A DNA stretch of 54,699 nt from Aurantiochytrium sp. KH105 (Eukaryota > Sar > Bigyra > Thraustochytrida > Thraustochytriidae): NCBI GenBank assembly GCA_003116975.1, contig BGKB01000201.1, positions 88,687 through 143,385 on the forward strand. The letters run 5' to 3'. The stretch's first letter is position 1. The number at the start of each line of letters is the position of its first letter. The notes under the pieces were generated by a model. That model saw only the letters and a program-made list of their open reading frames with translations. It searched no databases and was not told the DNA's origin. Made by a program: the position numbers and the translations under genes. This document shows, piece by piece, positions 1 through 11,691 of this stretch.

Positions 1-158
1 AACAGGAAAACAGCCCTATTTGACAAGCGATTGAACGGTGAGTTCGTGGAGACGCGACCGTGCGGAAGACGCCGCAATTGTCAAATTTCTGCGCGAGTTT
101 TCTGCGCAAGTTTGCCCCCCGAGTAATAAATCAGTGCTAAAAACGCACTTCAGAAATA
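1..158 (+). pseudogene. 5' fragment of the kinase-RING/IBR repeat family, left-end copy
   Basis: This stretch is a diverged copy, in inverted orientation, of positions about 54304-54440. Shared blocks include GGAAAACAGCCCTATTTGAC, GTTCGTGGAGACGCGACCGT and AATAAATCAGTGCT followed by AACGCACTTCAGAAA. The left copy has a few small insertions relative to the right one. Its reading contains NKSVLKTHFR, which in the right copy leads into a coiled coil. Here the similarity stops at about 158 and the sequence runs into a purine-rich minisatellite, so only a short 5' piece remains. It is a gene fragment or dispersed repeat, not a functional gene. Confidence 0.6.
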
Positions 159-182
159 TTGTCGTCAATGAGAGGCAGAGAA

Positions 183-310
183 GGGAGGGGAAGACGCAGA
201 GGGAAAAGGGGAAGACGCAGAGGGAGAAAGGGAAGACGCAGAGGGAGAAGGGGAAAACGCAGAGGGAGAGGGAGAGAGCGAGAAGAAGGGGGAGGGAGAG
301 AGATTGAGAG
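183..310 (+). repeat. 21-bp purine minisatellite and GA-rich tract
   Basis: About four imperfect copies of a 21-bp unit (GGGGAAGACGCAGAGGGAGAA-like) run to about 272, followed by degenerate GGGAGA/GAGA sequence. ORFs exist on both strands here only because purine-rich repeats lack stops. No protein is claimed. Confidence 0.75.
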
Positions 311-984
311 GGAAAGGAGTGACGATAGTCGGTGGTGCGGGGACAGGGCGGGGGGAGTGAGGGTTAAAGGTAAAGAAAGAGAACTGCGGAGAGAGGGAAA
401 AAGAAAGAAAAGATAACCAACTATGTTATACAAAATAGTTTTTAAGAGTAACACCCGGTTTGATCTGAATTTAAAAGTTGTATAGGCCTATTCCCGCTTT
501 CATCTGATAACATCGTTTTATTTTAAACGAGTATTCGCTAACCCTGGCTAGCGACACAAACTACCCGAAAAATTACCCGAAATTTTGATCTTGTGATTCG
601 TCCTAGCACCTTCAAAATATTCCCGCGTGACTCAAAAATTTGTCCATGCAGGCTTCCCTCCAAGAGAATGGTTGTCCTAGAGTTTGAAATTTCGAGGATT
701 AGTTTTGGTCAAGATTTGAGAGGGGATTGGTTTGGCGCTTGAAGCGAGGAAAGTGGTCTATTTGATCGAAATAGGTCTGGGTAGTGGCGCTACCCGAAAT
801 TGATTGGGAATTATATGGCTAAGACCCTCTTAGAGTATTTTTCGCTAATCAAAATAGAAATTGCGTTGCGCTCGGAGAATCTGTTTTGCCGTGTTCGAAT
901 TTTTGCAAGTGCGCCAGATCCCCCCGAAACATGCCATTGAGACCCGCCAAGCGCCACGACAGGCCATGCAGAATCACATAAACA
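311..984. other. No gene seen; repeat-rich DNA
   Basis: No convincing coding frame is visible. Positions 561-585 hold two direct copies of TACCCGAAA. Positions 778-802 hold a short hairpin (GGGTAG / CTACCC) followed by CGAAATT. The same motif flanks the other side of the transposase relic near 2491-2575, so this looks like transposon-derived sequence. Confidence 0.4.
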
Positions 985-1737
985 TCATGCGTCAGCGTGA
1001 GTTACATATCTATCGCCTTCCGCAGAGTGAAAACGCGCATGGCAGTACTTGAATATGGAAGCCTGGTATCCCGTGCACTTTTGCGTCTCGTGAGGCTCTC
1101 TAGCATGCTCGCTCGGGTCTTGGCCATGCTCGCACTTGACGCAGCGCACGATGAATTTGCGGCCTTTGGCAAGCAAGGTTTGCATGTGTGCTCCTTCTGT
1201 GCGGTTCGCCATGATGCCTGGGAGGCGCTTGCTCCTGTCGTCCGATGACCTCATATTTGGGACCTCCTCGCATGGTTCCCGGGCTTCCGCAGTTCCATCT
1301 TCCCGGCAGACGTCGCCTCCTTCTCCAAACAACGCACTCAGACTCTGATCAGGACCACTCAAGTTGATGCGCAGAGCCACCAGGAAGTCCTCGAATGAGA
1401 TTTGCTTCTTTAGCGACGCCCACGACTCCCAAGAGTTACATTGGCTCAATTTGTCTTGAAGGTTCGTTTGCTGGTACGCACGGAAACAGTTGTACAAGAT
1501 GTACTCAAGCCAGGCCAAGAACATGATCGCATTCAGGCTCAGGCGGGCGGTCCGCTGCGCGCGACCTGCGAGCGTTTTCCGTACAGTGTCCACTCCCCCC
1601 CATGACATGGTTCCAGAACGAGCCCGCGACGGGGAGGATCCGTTCGGCCGGTGGAGGGGTTCCATTTGCGATGACGTCGTCGTTATGCCAACGTCAGCGC
1701 TGCAGATACTGCTCCATGGTATGGTGATCTCGTGCAA
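985..1737 (-). pseudogene. piggyBac-like (DDE_Tnp_1_7) transposase C-terminal relic
   Basis: The reverse-strand frame is open for about 250 codons. It contains a block resembling the end of piggyBac transposases: a WGGVD motif (compare MGGVD), then about 35 residues later a hydrophobic helix with WLEYILYNCFRAYQ. Near the C-terminus is a Cys/His cluster (CVKC, about 20 residues, HETQKC, then FKYCHARFH), as in the zinc ribbon that ends many of these transposases. The frame opens at TTG with no plausible ATG. The catalytic DDE core is not seen, and upstream sequence to about 2217 is split over frames. It is a decayed remnant. The family call rests on motif order only. Confidence 0.45.
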
Positions 1738-1965
1738 AACCGAGGGGCTTGCTGTAGTCCTCGACGATGTGCGGAGCGGGCTCGCCAGTGCCGATGTAGA
1801 TGAATTCCAGGTCCTCGTGACAAGCGCAGAGAATTAGCGCCTCCAGGCCCGGCGCTCCAATGCCGAGACTCTGACAACCACAATCTGCATGATCTAGAAA
1901 GGGTCCGCATACACCAAAAGGTGGCGAGGCACGTAGGGACTCGAAGATTCAAGAACCGTGCCCCG

Positions 1966-2217
1966 TCAGCTTGATTGTGGGATATTCGTCGTTCTGGTAC
2001 TCGCAATCATCCACGTCTTGCTCGTCACCAGAGCCCTCGTCAATCTCCTGTTCGCGCGTTCCAACTCCTCCTCTGCGTCTGGTTTGTCGTTGACCTTCAG
2101 CGCTGCGAGGAGCTCGGCCTCCTCGTCATCGACCATCGCGCCATTTGCAACTTCGCGCTCCGGGCCACTGCGTGCTACGGGTTGCTGCACGAAGGACGAG
2201 AGCGCAGGAGCAGCCAC
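1966..2217 (-). pseudogene. Possible N-terminal piece of the same transposon ORF
   Basis: This reverse-strand frame of about 83 codons contains an acidic, helical stretch (DDEEAEL ... DAEEELERANRRL). It lies upstream, in transcription order, of the transposase-like fragment and inside the same pair of palindromic repeats. It may be the start of the transposon ORF or unrelated. No domain is recognised. Confidence 0.2.
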
Positions 2218-2490
2218 GGCGCGTCCGCAGGGCGCAGCTCGCGCCGACGCGCGACGAGGGCTCGCTTACTCGCTGCAGCGTCGCAGCTTGAACTAGGCTT
2301 GCGAGTCTAACGACCGTGGTTAGGTGCCAGCAGCCTGCGCGAGCAGCTGTAGCGCCACGTCCACCGGAGGAATTTCCGTGCAACTTTGCAAGGAGGAGCG
2401 GGGGCAATGTGGAGACCACGTCGCCAAATCGCAAGAATAAAGGAGACCCCGAAGGTATTTAAAGTAGGTTTTGTTTGGTCAACCGGAAAT

Positions 2491-2575
2491 TTCGGGTAGT
2501 GGGACTACCCGAACCTGCCGCCCATCGGAGAAAATGATTTGCCGAGAATTTCGGGTAGTGCCACTACCCGAAATT
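2491..2575. repeat. Two TTCGGGTAGTG palindromes (possible transposon end)
   Basis: Positions 2491-2513 are a perfect 10-bp inverted repeat with a 3-nt loop (TTCGGGTAGT ggg ACTACCCGAA). Positions 2547-2575 are a perfect 14-bp inverted repeat with a 1-nt centre (AATTTCGGGTAGTG c CACTACCCGAAATT). The related sequence at 778-802 lies on the other side of the transposase relic, so these may be terminal or subterminal repeats of that element. Similar fragments at 561-585 suggest more than one insertion. Confidence 0.55.
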
Positions 2576-2603
2576 TAGCCAGGGNGGCAGACTGGAATGC
2601 GAT

Positions 2604-2703
2604 GCCAGGTGACAAGCCGGCGTTGTTTCCGGAAGACAAGCAGCTCAAGACCAAGCTCGCCAACATGAAGCATGCCCTCAAGAAGCAGAGGTCGGAGGTT
2701 TGA
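2604..2703 (+). pseudogene. Short coiled-coil coding fragment
   Basis: From an ATG at 2604 to TGA at 2701-2703 the frame encodes 32 residues, beginning MPGDKPALFPEDKQL and ending in a Lys-rich helix (KHALKKQRSEV). It lies just past the palindromes and one ambiguous base (N at 2585). It looks like the 3' end of a larger disrupted gene, but no partner was found. Confidence 0.25.
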
Positions 2704-5700
2704 CGACTTGCTGACCCCAGACGTAACGATAAACAAAGATAATTCCGATGCATTTGCGCCAATCTCACTTCTACTCCGCTCATGCGGCTCGCCCACCGGC
2801 CTTGTCGCGCCTTCTACGCCCCCGCAAGGCCCGCACGGACGCTCAGGGGCTCGCAGGTCCCGGTTCTGCCTGCTTGTTCCCTAAGATGCTTCCTGATGAT
2901 TAGCTGCTGATTAGGTCTTTGCCGGGCCGAAGCAATTTTGCAGGGACACCCCGCACGCCCGCGCGCTCCCGGCCGGCGTCCTCCCCCGGGGTCGCGCGCA
3001 CGCTGCCGCGGCCGCGCGCCGATCGAGGCAAAGCCGGATGGGTCTGATGCCCAGGAGGCCTTCGATTATGAGGAGACGATCACGTACTTTACTCGTACAC
3101 TACGTGTTAATTAATTTTTTAATTTTAAAATTTAATTTTAAAAATAAAAAACAGAGCTTTATCAAAACAGGCGATGTTTTTCGATACGGTCGATCGATCG
3201 ACCAACGAAGAAAGGCAAGAGCAAACAACACGCTCACGCTGGCAGGCGTGACGCCAGCCAGCTCGCGGTGGCTGTCGGGCTGGTCCCGGGGCGGGATTCG
3301 AAGGCCGACTCAAGGTCCACGAAGGCACGCGGCGGCGGCAGGTGCGCGGTGCGGATGCCGCCGGGGAGACATGATCCGCGCCTTGATCCTGTTCGGGCGG
3401 CGCTCGTCTTCGTGACCCGCTTCCGGTCCCGCCACCCGCGCTACTTTGCGTCATCACGCCCCACACCTCCGCCCCTTCACGTCCCCTTCACTTTCCTGCA
3501 GCTGCAAGGGCTAGCTATAGCTCCCCAAACGACCCTCCAAGCACGGCAAGGGCAAGCCCAGGAACCCGAGACGAGGCCAGGCAAGACGTGGCAAGCCCTG
3601 GTTCTCTGTCAGTTGCAGCTGCTGCAGGCCGCAGCGATCGATCGCGCGGCGGCGACGCGACTGCGACGCGGCCTGTGCTGCCGACCTCGGCCAGGTGCTG
3701 CGCTGCAGACGGGCGGGCCTGGAAGGAACGAAGCGGACGATGCGCGCGCGAGGTCGCAGTGACTCTCACGAAAAGGCTCCTTGCCGCTGCCTGGAAGCAG
3801 GCAAGCAAGTATACTACCAGGAAAAGTATACCGTAATCGCAACAAAGGGAGCGAGCTACTGCTACTACAACCTTGGCGAGTTGATGCCAGCTGCCGGTTG
3901 CAGGGCCGACTTCGATTTCCTCATGGCCGATCAAATGGTTGCTATCGATCGCATGGCCGATCAATCGGCAGACAATTCGATCCATGATCGACTCGATCTT
4001 GCGAGTGGCCTCTCCAGTTGTGCTCGCTGCGAGCAACCCCATGGTGCAAATGACGAGGTAAGTAAATGTCTGCAGCCCGCGCCAGGAAGGGGGAATGGCG
4101 ACGCGACCAACACGCGCGCTCGGCCCGCCCGCCCGCCCAGGACGGCGCAGGCTCCCTCGCCGCGCGGCCGACCGACCCAATCCATCCAACCAGCGTCGCG
4201 CCCGATCACGACGCGCCAGGCCGCCATCACGCGCGGCCCGGGCGGGCGGCCGGGCGGGCGGCCGGGGTAGAGACGCAGCGCCGCGTCCGCGGGCAGGCTC
4301 GAGCTGCGCTGCCGCGTCTCGTCGCGTCGCGTCGCGTCGCGTCGCGCGTTGACTCGAGTGGGTCACGCCGTGCGGACTTGCGAGCCGAAAAGGAAAGAGA
4401 GCGAGAAGGCGCCGTTTGAGCCGAGGCGGAGCGCGGCACGGCGCGGCCTGGCAGAGCGCGGGGAGACGAGGCGGCGCTCCAGGCTCCGCGGCGCGGCAGC
4501 GGGCGGGCGGCGAGGGAGGGCGTCACGCCGGAGGCAGGCGGGGCCTGCGCTTGGACCTGGAGCGATGCGGCGGTCGCGATGCGGCGGGCATGTGGAACGA
4601 ATGGAATGGAAGAGGATAGCAACGAAGGGGCTCGACCGTGAGCGCCATCTTGGGGGACCTGGGCGGCCCCACGGCACGGCGCAGGAGAGTAAATGCGAGA
4701 AGCTCGGCGGGGCAAAGCGAAGTTCTGCAGTCGCTCGCTCGGGCGGGGCGGGCGAGCGGGAGTGAAGGCTTGAATTCGGACTTGGGCTTTGGGATGCGGT
4801 CGCGGACTCGAAACCGGGGTGCAGGGAGGAAGAGCACTCGATCGCAGAGCCCAGTTCATCGCCCGCTCCTACAATCTCGTTGCCCGCTCCAGATAGATGA
4901 GCTGTCCAAACGTCGACCGCGCCCATCTCGCCGTGCGTGCTGCTCTGCTCTGCTCGGCTCGGCTCTGCTCGGCGAACTCGAAGGCCGCGTCGTCATCGCC
5001 TGACCTGCTTTGGCGTCGTTTGGAGAGAGCTTCGCCGTGAGCAGGTTGGTTCTTGGTTGCCAGGTTCGAGAGGCTGGTCGTCCGTTCTTATTCTTGGTTG
5101 CTCGCTCGGTTGCTTGCAGTGCAGTTGGTTGTTGGCTTGCATACTAGTACAGTCAACTGGTCGCTGTCGCTTGCAGCGGGTGAATGAATTGAACGGACGT
5201 TGCTGTCGGTCGATCGATCGAAGCCGCGAACCGCCGTAGGAAGAAGGAAGGGCCCCACGGACAATCGATGGCACGGCGCGCACGAGGAGCGCCTCAAGCA
5301 AGCCAGGCTCCAGGACGAGGGACGCGCTGGACGGCAAGACTCTTGGAAACGAAGGGGGCGAAAGGAAGGTAGCGAGAGCGCCCCTCACGCCAGGAAGCGT
5401 CTGCGGTGCAGGGCGGCGGCTTTCAGCCAGCCAAGAAACGATGCGAAGAACGTGACGTCCCACAGTGGCTGTGGCACTTCACAGTGGGCCCACAGTCATA
5501 TGTATCCTGGTGCTTCCGCAAGACTCACCGATCGCGTAACAGGCACGCGCGCACGCACGCACGCACGCACCGGCAGGCAAGCAGGTGCAACTGCGCCAGA
5601 ATTTGGCCTCAGAAACCACGGCAGCTGCAGCTTGAAGCCATGGGAAGGCCAAGAGCAGAGCTACGAGCGAACGTCAACCGCTCTGGGCGCGCGGCCCTGG

Positions 5701-7277
5701 CTGGCGGCAGCTGCAGGGCGAAAGCATGCCTATTAGAAAAATGCACGCTTGCGAGAAAAGAAGAAGCGAACGTACGGCCGGAGCGCTTCAGCCGAGCCGG
5801 CGCCACCCTTGGCGGCAGCGGTTGGTAGGTAATATGGAGGCAGGGGGCGGAAAGGACGAGGAGGAGGAGAAAAAAAGGGGCGACTTCTTTTCTGGTCCGG
5901 GAGGCGTGCGAAACTTCGTTCTAGGCCGATCGTTTTCGCACAAGCCGCGCACGTACGAGAGGCGGAGAGGCGTCCGAGCGTCTCGCGCACGACGCCGCCA
6001 GGAACCCTTGCGGTCTCGTGCCTTCGAAGCTTTTCGTCCCGGCCAAGAGCGAGGCCATGAGTCTTGCCAGGTATAGCGATGGGACATGTGGGCCGGACCA
6101 AGGTAGCCAGTGGATTTTCCCGAAGGACTCGCTCGTCTCGCGTGGCATACCTCGCGTGCAGCCTTCTCGCTTATTTTTGACGAGTCTCGAAGTGCTTCGA
6201 AATCAAACGCTTGGCTATGGTCCGGCAGAACGCATCCAGCGAGTCTTAGCAGCAGCAGCCAGATAGCAACGATTGATTCGTGTTACAGTTGCGGCCAAAA
6301 ATTCGGTCACCGGCTTCACTTCCGCGTATGGTCGCGCCTGCTAAAGCAAGGACTAGCAGGAAGACTTGTTTGCGTGGGAGCAAGAGAGCACTCAATTTTT
6401 CTCTTGGGACGTTGCAACCGTCGAAGGCGCATGAGTAGATGGATACAATGGCTGGAGATTGGGCTGTTGTGCGGCTGCAGCTGCAATGAGCGGCAGCGGG
6501 ACGCGTCATGTCATGCAATGCCAAGTCATGCCGTGCTGCTGCCGCTGCCGTTGGCAGTCGCTGTCGCGGGCCATCGTTAGCGGTACGCGACGAAGCGCAC
6601 CTTCGTGGTGAGCTTCTGGCGATTCTCGCTCCAGAGAGAAGTGTGACAAGTAAACTGGCAGGCGATGTTTCTGGGCTCGCCGTTTGCAGAGTGACTGCCG
6701 CAAGAGTCGTTCCAGAAAGTACGTGACCATGCTCTACCTTTAAGGTAGACCAGAGAATGCATGCCCACTTGCTTGTGTGCTTGCAATCTGGAAGAACAAG
6801 AGTGCTTCAAGCAAGCGGGAGAGCAAGCTATCTTGCTATTGCTAGCTGTGACTTAGGATCTGAGGTAAGAAAAGATGAGAGCGTCAGTGAATTTTCCTCC
6901 TCTCTACAAGCAAGCACGCGCGTGACTCTGGGCAAGATGGAGACACCAGCCATGAGACCCAGAGTTCTCCAAATCGAGGTTGGACCCAGAGTTCCCCTCT
7001 CGTCTTCCACTGTGTAGAGTAGACGAGCAATAAAGCAAGCAAGCAGAGGCACACGAATATGGCTCGCAAGCTAGGCAGGGTGGCGGTTGTAGCTCGCGTG
7101 ATTAAGTATGCGCCGCCGCGGCGGCTCGGGGCGAACTGGATTGCGCCGGCAGCAAATCCGAATCGAGAGATCTTGCGGGGGGCAATTCGCTGCCATAAGG
7201 TTTGACCGAGAAGACATCATTCAAGAACAAGAAACGAAAAAGAAAAAGTGACCCAAGAGTGCACACGGCTCCACGGT
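2704..7277. other. Long gene-poor region upstream of catalase-like copy 1
   Basis: Several ORFs are open on both strands because of high GC, but all are compositionally biased (Arg/Ala/Pro/Ser) and none shows a domain. Recognisable content is an AT-rich patch at 3108-3160, a GTCGC pentamer run near 4317-4347, a GCAC run near 5547-5571, and repeated CGATCGATCG at about 3189, 3634 and 5210. It may hold long UTRs or regulatory sequence. I see no gene I can support. Confidence 0.4.
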
Positions 7278-7495
<218 letters not shown>

Positions 7496-7579
7496 GAATA
7501 CACCCTTTCGCATAAAAGCATTTTTACCGAGCCAAAGAAGAAGAGGCCCGGATTTGGACGCCAAGCGCCACTGACCACG

Positions 7580-9264
7580 ATGCAGACCCGCAATGTGCTG
7601 ACTTCCCTCGTGCTCTTCCTCGCAGCATGCACACACGCGCAGGGCGCAGGATGTCTATTCATGGGCACGCTCAAGTCCATCACAGCAGGGCCAAACCGGG
7701 TTGAGCGCGAGCTGGAGCCCCCAGTTTGCTACCAGAACAGGCTCTCCGCGACCTACGGCGCGAACTTCCCGGAAACCACGACCAACCTCGACGGAAAGGA
7801 GTTCCCCAACAGGAAATGCAGCCTCCAGCTCGGACGCGAGTATGGCTTCGACAGCGCCGAGGAGCAAGATATCATCACAGAGACCGCCAAGGTCATGGCA
7901 GAGCGTATGCTCAGCGTCGGCGACTACAATGGCGAAGCCGCCTGCCTCGGCGCCGGCGTCACCAACTGCTGCACCTTTACCAAAACGAGTGGAGTTCGCG
8001 GTGCCGACCCGACCTTTACATTCTCCAACGCAAGCTGCCCGCTCGGCGTCTCGTCAGAGTACACGTATCAGTCGCCCGCCGCGTCGGCTGTCATTTCCGA
8101 GGAAGACCGACCCGACCTTGTGAGCAAGAGCATGAACCAGCGCATCCGCAAGCAAATGCACGGCGAGAGCTATGGCTGCGTCGACGCCGTCCTCAAGATC
8201 AACGACGACCTCGACACGGCTCCGCACGGCGAGGGAGGGCTCGACGAGCGCTTCCGCGTCGGACTCCTTGCCGAGGCTGGCCGCGAGTTCAACGTCCAGG
8301 CTCGCTTCAGCGGCAACCGCAATCTTACCATGCATGACGCGCATGACGTGCTCATTCGCGGTCTCAGTCTCAAGATCAAGGACGCTGTCAACAAGAACCA
8401 ACGCATCAAGCTCTCCAGCGTTGCGTCTGTGGCGCAGCCAGAGAACGCCCAGGTCGCTTTCCAGAACCAGTCGATTGACGCTTTTCAAGAGGACGGTACC
8501 GTGGACCTTTTGTTCATCGCCGTGCGTAGCGCCGAAGAGCCCGGCGGGGTGCCCTTCAACATGTTCGTGGACGGCAACCTTGAGGACAACTTTGACAACT
8601 TTATCAATGGCGCTCCACCCGCCATTCCTATCGATCAAATTGCGGAGTTCCACATGAACCCGCTCGCCAATACGTACGGTTCGGGCGCGGCGTGGGCGCT
8701 GGGCAAGGGCCAGGCTGCCAAGTGGCACATTGAGCCTTGTGAGGGCGAAGTGGACCGCTTGCCGGCAAAGGTGTGGAAGGGTAGCTTCGACGACGAGGAT
8801 TTCTCGCACACGACCATGCAGCGTCTTCTCAAGAACCGCAAGCTCCGCAACCAGCCGTACCGGATGTGCGTCTTTCTCCAAATCCAAGAGGACGCTTGCG
8901 ATCAACCCATCGAGGATCCGTCGATTCGGTGGACGTCGAAGCCTATCAAGGTTGCCGAGCTGCAGATCTCGCGACAGAACAAGGTCTCGCACGACGACCT
9001 TATGTGTGACTCGACAATGTTGCATCCGTACCGCACGATTGAGGAGCACTTTCCTCTGGGCGCGATCAACCGCGTGCGGCATGCCGTGTACGCGTTCGCG
9101 AACAACTTTCGCACGCGGGAAATCAGCTCATGCACCCAACGAACAAGTGGGCCAAGATGATGAAGATGAACAGAAAGGATCGCAAGACCTTTACCAAGAT
9201 GATGAAGGACGCATGCTTCTACGGAGAGGACTCGTCGTGCGCCTTTCCGAGTCCATCACGTTGA
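7580..9264 (+). CDS. Secreted catalase-superfamily protein, copy 1 (frameshifted 3' end)
   Basis: Start is the ATG at 7580, chosen because a signal peptide follows directly (hydrophobic TSLVLFLAACTHAQG). The longer open frame begins at TTG and runs through the microsatellite. The body has catalase-superfamily features in order: FRVGLLAEAGREF, an ARFSGN segment, DVLIRGLSLKIKD, NPLANTYGSGAAW with AAKWHIEPC, then a VAELQISRQ strand and HFPLGAINRVRH near the end. The family is heme-binding; peroxidase, catalase or other activity cannot be told. Compared with copy 2 (12447-14141) one base is missing near 9116. The literal frame therefore stops at 9160 with a scrambled tail, while the shifted frame stays copy-2-like to a stop at 9262-9264. 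Either the copy is damaged or the base is a sequencing error. Confidence 0.7.
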
Positions 9265-11655
9265 ATTTGTATTATAAGCAGCTGTTTTCGAATCATCATC
9301 CCTCATTTCTCCGCCTTTTTCTCTGGGCCCGAAGCCACCCGTTGCGTTCATCGGAGGCTTGTGCGCGTTGGGCGCGGAGCCGCAGGCAGTGGCCTCTGCC
9401 CTTCCATCCACCAGATCTCTGAGCAAGTTGGCCTCCCAGCCTGCCGGCCACCCATTGAAATCGTGGCGATTGACCGACGCACTCGGAGAAGAAGAAGAAT
9501 AAAATGAAGAAAAAGAAGAAGAAGAAGAAAAGGAAGAAAAGGAAGAAGAAAAATGACCTTCCACTCCCGCTCTCGAGGTTTGTCTTCACACCTGGCTGGC
9601 CGGTGGCTGGTTTATAGCCGCTGACAGCAAGCAGGCAAGCAAGCTAGCTAGCAAGCAAGCAGTCTGACCGAGAAAGACGGTCGTTGCCCTTTGCTTCCGC
9701 GAGCAGTCGGGTCGCGCTCGTCCCGGGACACGGCTTTCCTTCGCTCCGACCCGGTCCACTTCATTTTCAGCCCACTTCGCTTCACTTCACTTCACTTCAC
9801 TTCACTTCACTTCGCTCTTTTCGCACGCTCTTTGCAGCCAGCTCCAGCTGCGTGCGTACGGGCGTGCGTGCGTAAGGCAAGTGGATAAGGCCGGCCACGG
9901 CTGCGCTCGCAGACGCAGGCGCACGCGCGCCGTAGCTGGCCGCAGCCGGCCTTGCAACTTATCAAGGCCGATCAATAGCACGAAGCTGGGCGCGCAAGAA
10001 ACGGGTGCGCGGCAGCGATCAACTCCACGCAGCAGCGGCAGCGGCAGCCCTGCCGGAGAGAAAATCGCGCGCCACCGCTGGTCGTGTCGGTCGCTGTCGA
10101 TCTCGCGCGGCAGTGGCGGCCGGTGAGGCTCCACGAGTCTCGCCTCACTGTCACGAGTGCGGGTGTCCGTTTCGAGCGCAGCTATAGTATCCTCTCAACT
10201 TCGAGGTCAAGTTGGCAGAGACGGCCGTGGGCCAACTCTTCAAGAGTCCAGCCACGCGGCGGCGGCGGCACGGGTTGACGACGCGACATCGAGGCGGAAG
10301 CGAGAAAGCCTGCGACGCGGCCAGCCGTGGCCGAATGGACGGCGACGAATCTCGAGTTCCGCGCGGTTGGCAGGCGAGGCGTCGCGCGGCATGGCGCGAC
10401 ACAACGGGCGGGCGCGGAGGGACGGAGGTTGGTGGGCGGATATGGAAAGTCGAGCTCGGCCAGCCGGCAAGTCAGCCTGGCAGGCGGGCGAGCAGGCAGG
10501 CATGTGCAGCTGCAAAATGTCGTAAACAACGCGCGCCGCGTCGCCTCCGCCTGGCTGGCTGGCTGGCTGGACTCGCGTGCGCTGGGTCTCTTTCTTCTCC
10601 TTCCTAAACCGCCGCCCGCCAATGGGACTCTCGCGCCCCTCCCTCCTCCTCCGCGCGGACTCGACTTCGTTCGCTCGACCTCGCGCGCGCGTGCGTGCGT
10701 ACGTGCGTGCGAGCATGCAGCAGCGAGTGGCGCGCGCGCTCGTGCTGGATTTGCAGCGGCGCGCGCAGCGCAGTGCTCTGTCGCGGCCCGAGTTCGTGTT
10801 GCTGGTGCTGCACGCGCCAGAAGAGGGTGTGTACCTACTTACCCCCCCCCTCCCCTTCTGCAAGCAAGAAATAAGCGCCGCGCTGCGAGGCGTATTCATC
10901 GTTGCAAACCACGCGCTACCCTTGGCCGCGAGTCCGGGTCTTGCTCGAAGGCGCGGCCGTCCGGACATCCGTCCCGGCGCGGCGCGCGGAAGCCCTGGCG
11001 CGAGCCCGGGAGAGAAGTGGGCTGGCCGGGTGGACGAAGAAGGAAGGATGACGGGACTTGATGAGAGAGGTGCGCTGCGCACGAGGTGAGCGAGAGCGTG
11101 CTCGGCGCGACAACGCGGCCGCGCACTGCGAATGGCCGGAGGCGGCGCAGCTTAGCGGTGGCCGGTATCGAGGGAGGGATGGAAGTCGGGTACCTCGCCC
11201 CGGTGCCGCGAGGCAGGCGAGGCAGGAAGGCCGTGGCCGGTGGACATGGACATGGACACGACACGCCAGACCGCGCGGTACCAAAGCGACCGCCCCGAGC
11301 ATAAGACGAGAAACCAGCTCCTTGTCGGAGCCCACGCTCGAGCCATCGTCCATCCCGTCCGTCCCACCCCGTCCCGTCTCGCCCCGTGGTCGCAGCGCGT
11401 TGACGCGGACTCCACTCGACTCGACGTGACTGTGAGTCGAGCCGTCTCGAGTTGACTCGGCTCGTCTCTCGGCTCGGCTGGCTTGCGGGAGTTGAGCGAG
11501 GTGTGAGCACGAGGCGCCGGAGCTGTCGCAGCAGCTGCAGCTGGCAACGAGAAGACCCTGGCAGGAACTGCATGGCCGTCGCGCCGCGCCGAGTTGGTAA
11601 ACCAACCAACAATGGCAACTGCAAGTCGCGTCGCGTCGAGTCGAGTCACGTGCAT

Positions 11656-11691
<36 letters not shown>

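Noticed and set aside
183..310. A CRISPR-like array in the left-end repeats
   Set aside because: Units are contiguous and imperfect with no spacers, and the organism is eukaryotic.
3285..3310. A tRNA T-arm-like GGGATTCGAA sequence
   Set aside because: No matching acceptor stem or D and anticodon arms could be folded nearby.
3515..4366. 283-codon reverse ORF
   Set aside because: Arg/Ala/Ser-rich with pentamer-repeat sequence, no domain; typical of chance ORFs in GC-rich DNA.
8054..9082. 342-codon reverse ORF over catalase-like copy 1
   Set aside because: A mirror frame of the real gene; the same kind of frame appears antisense to copy 2.
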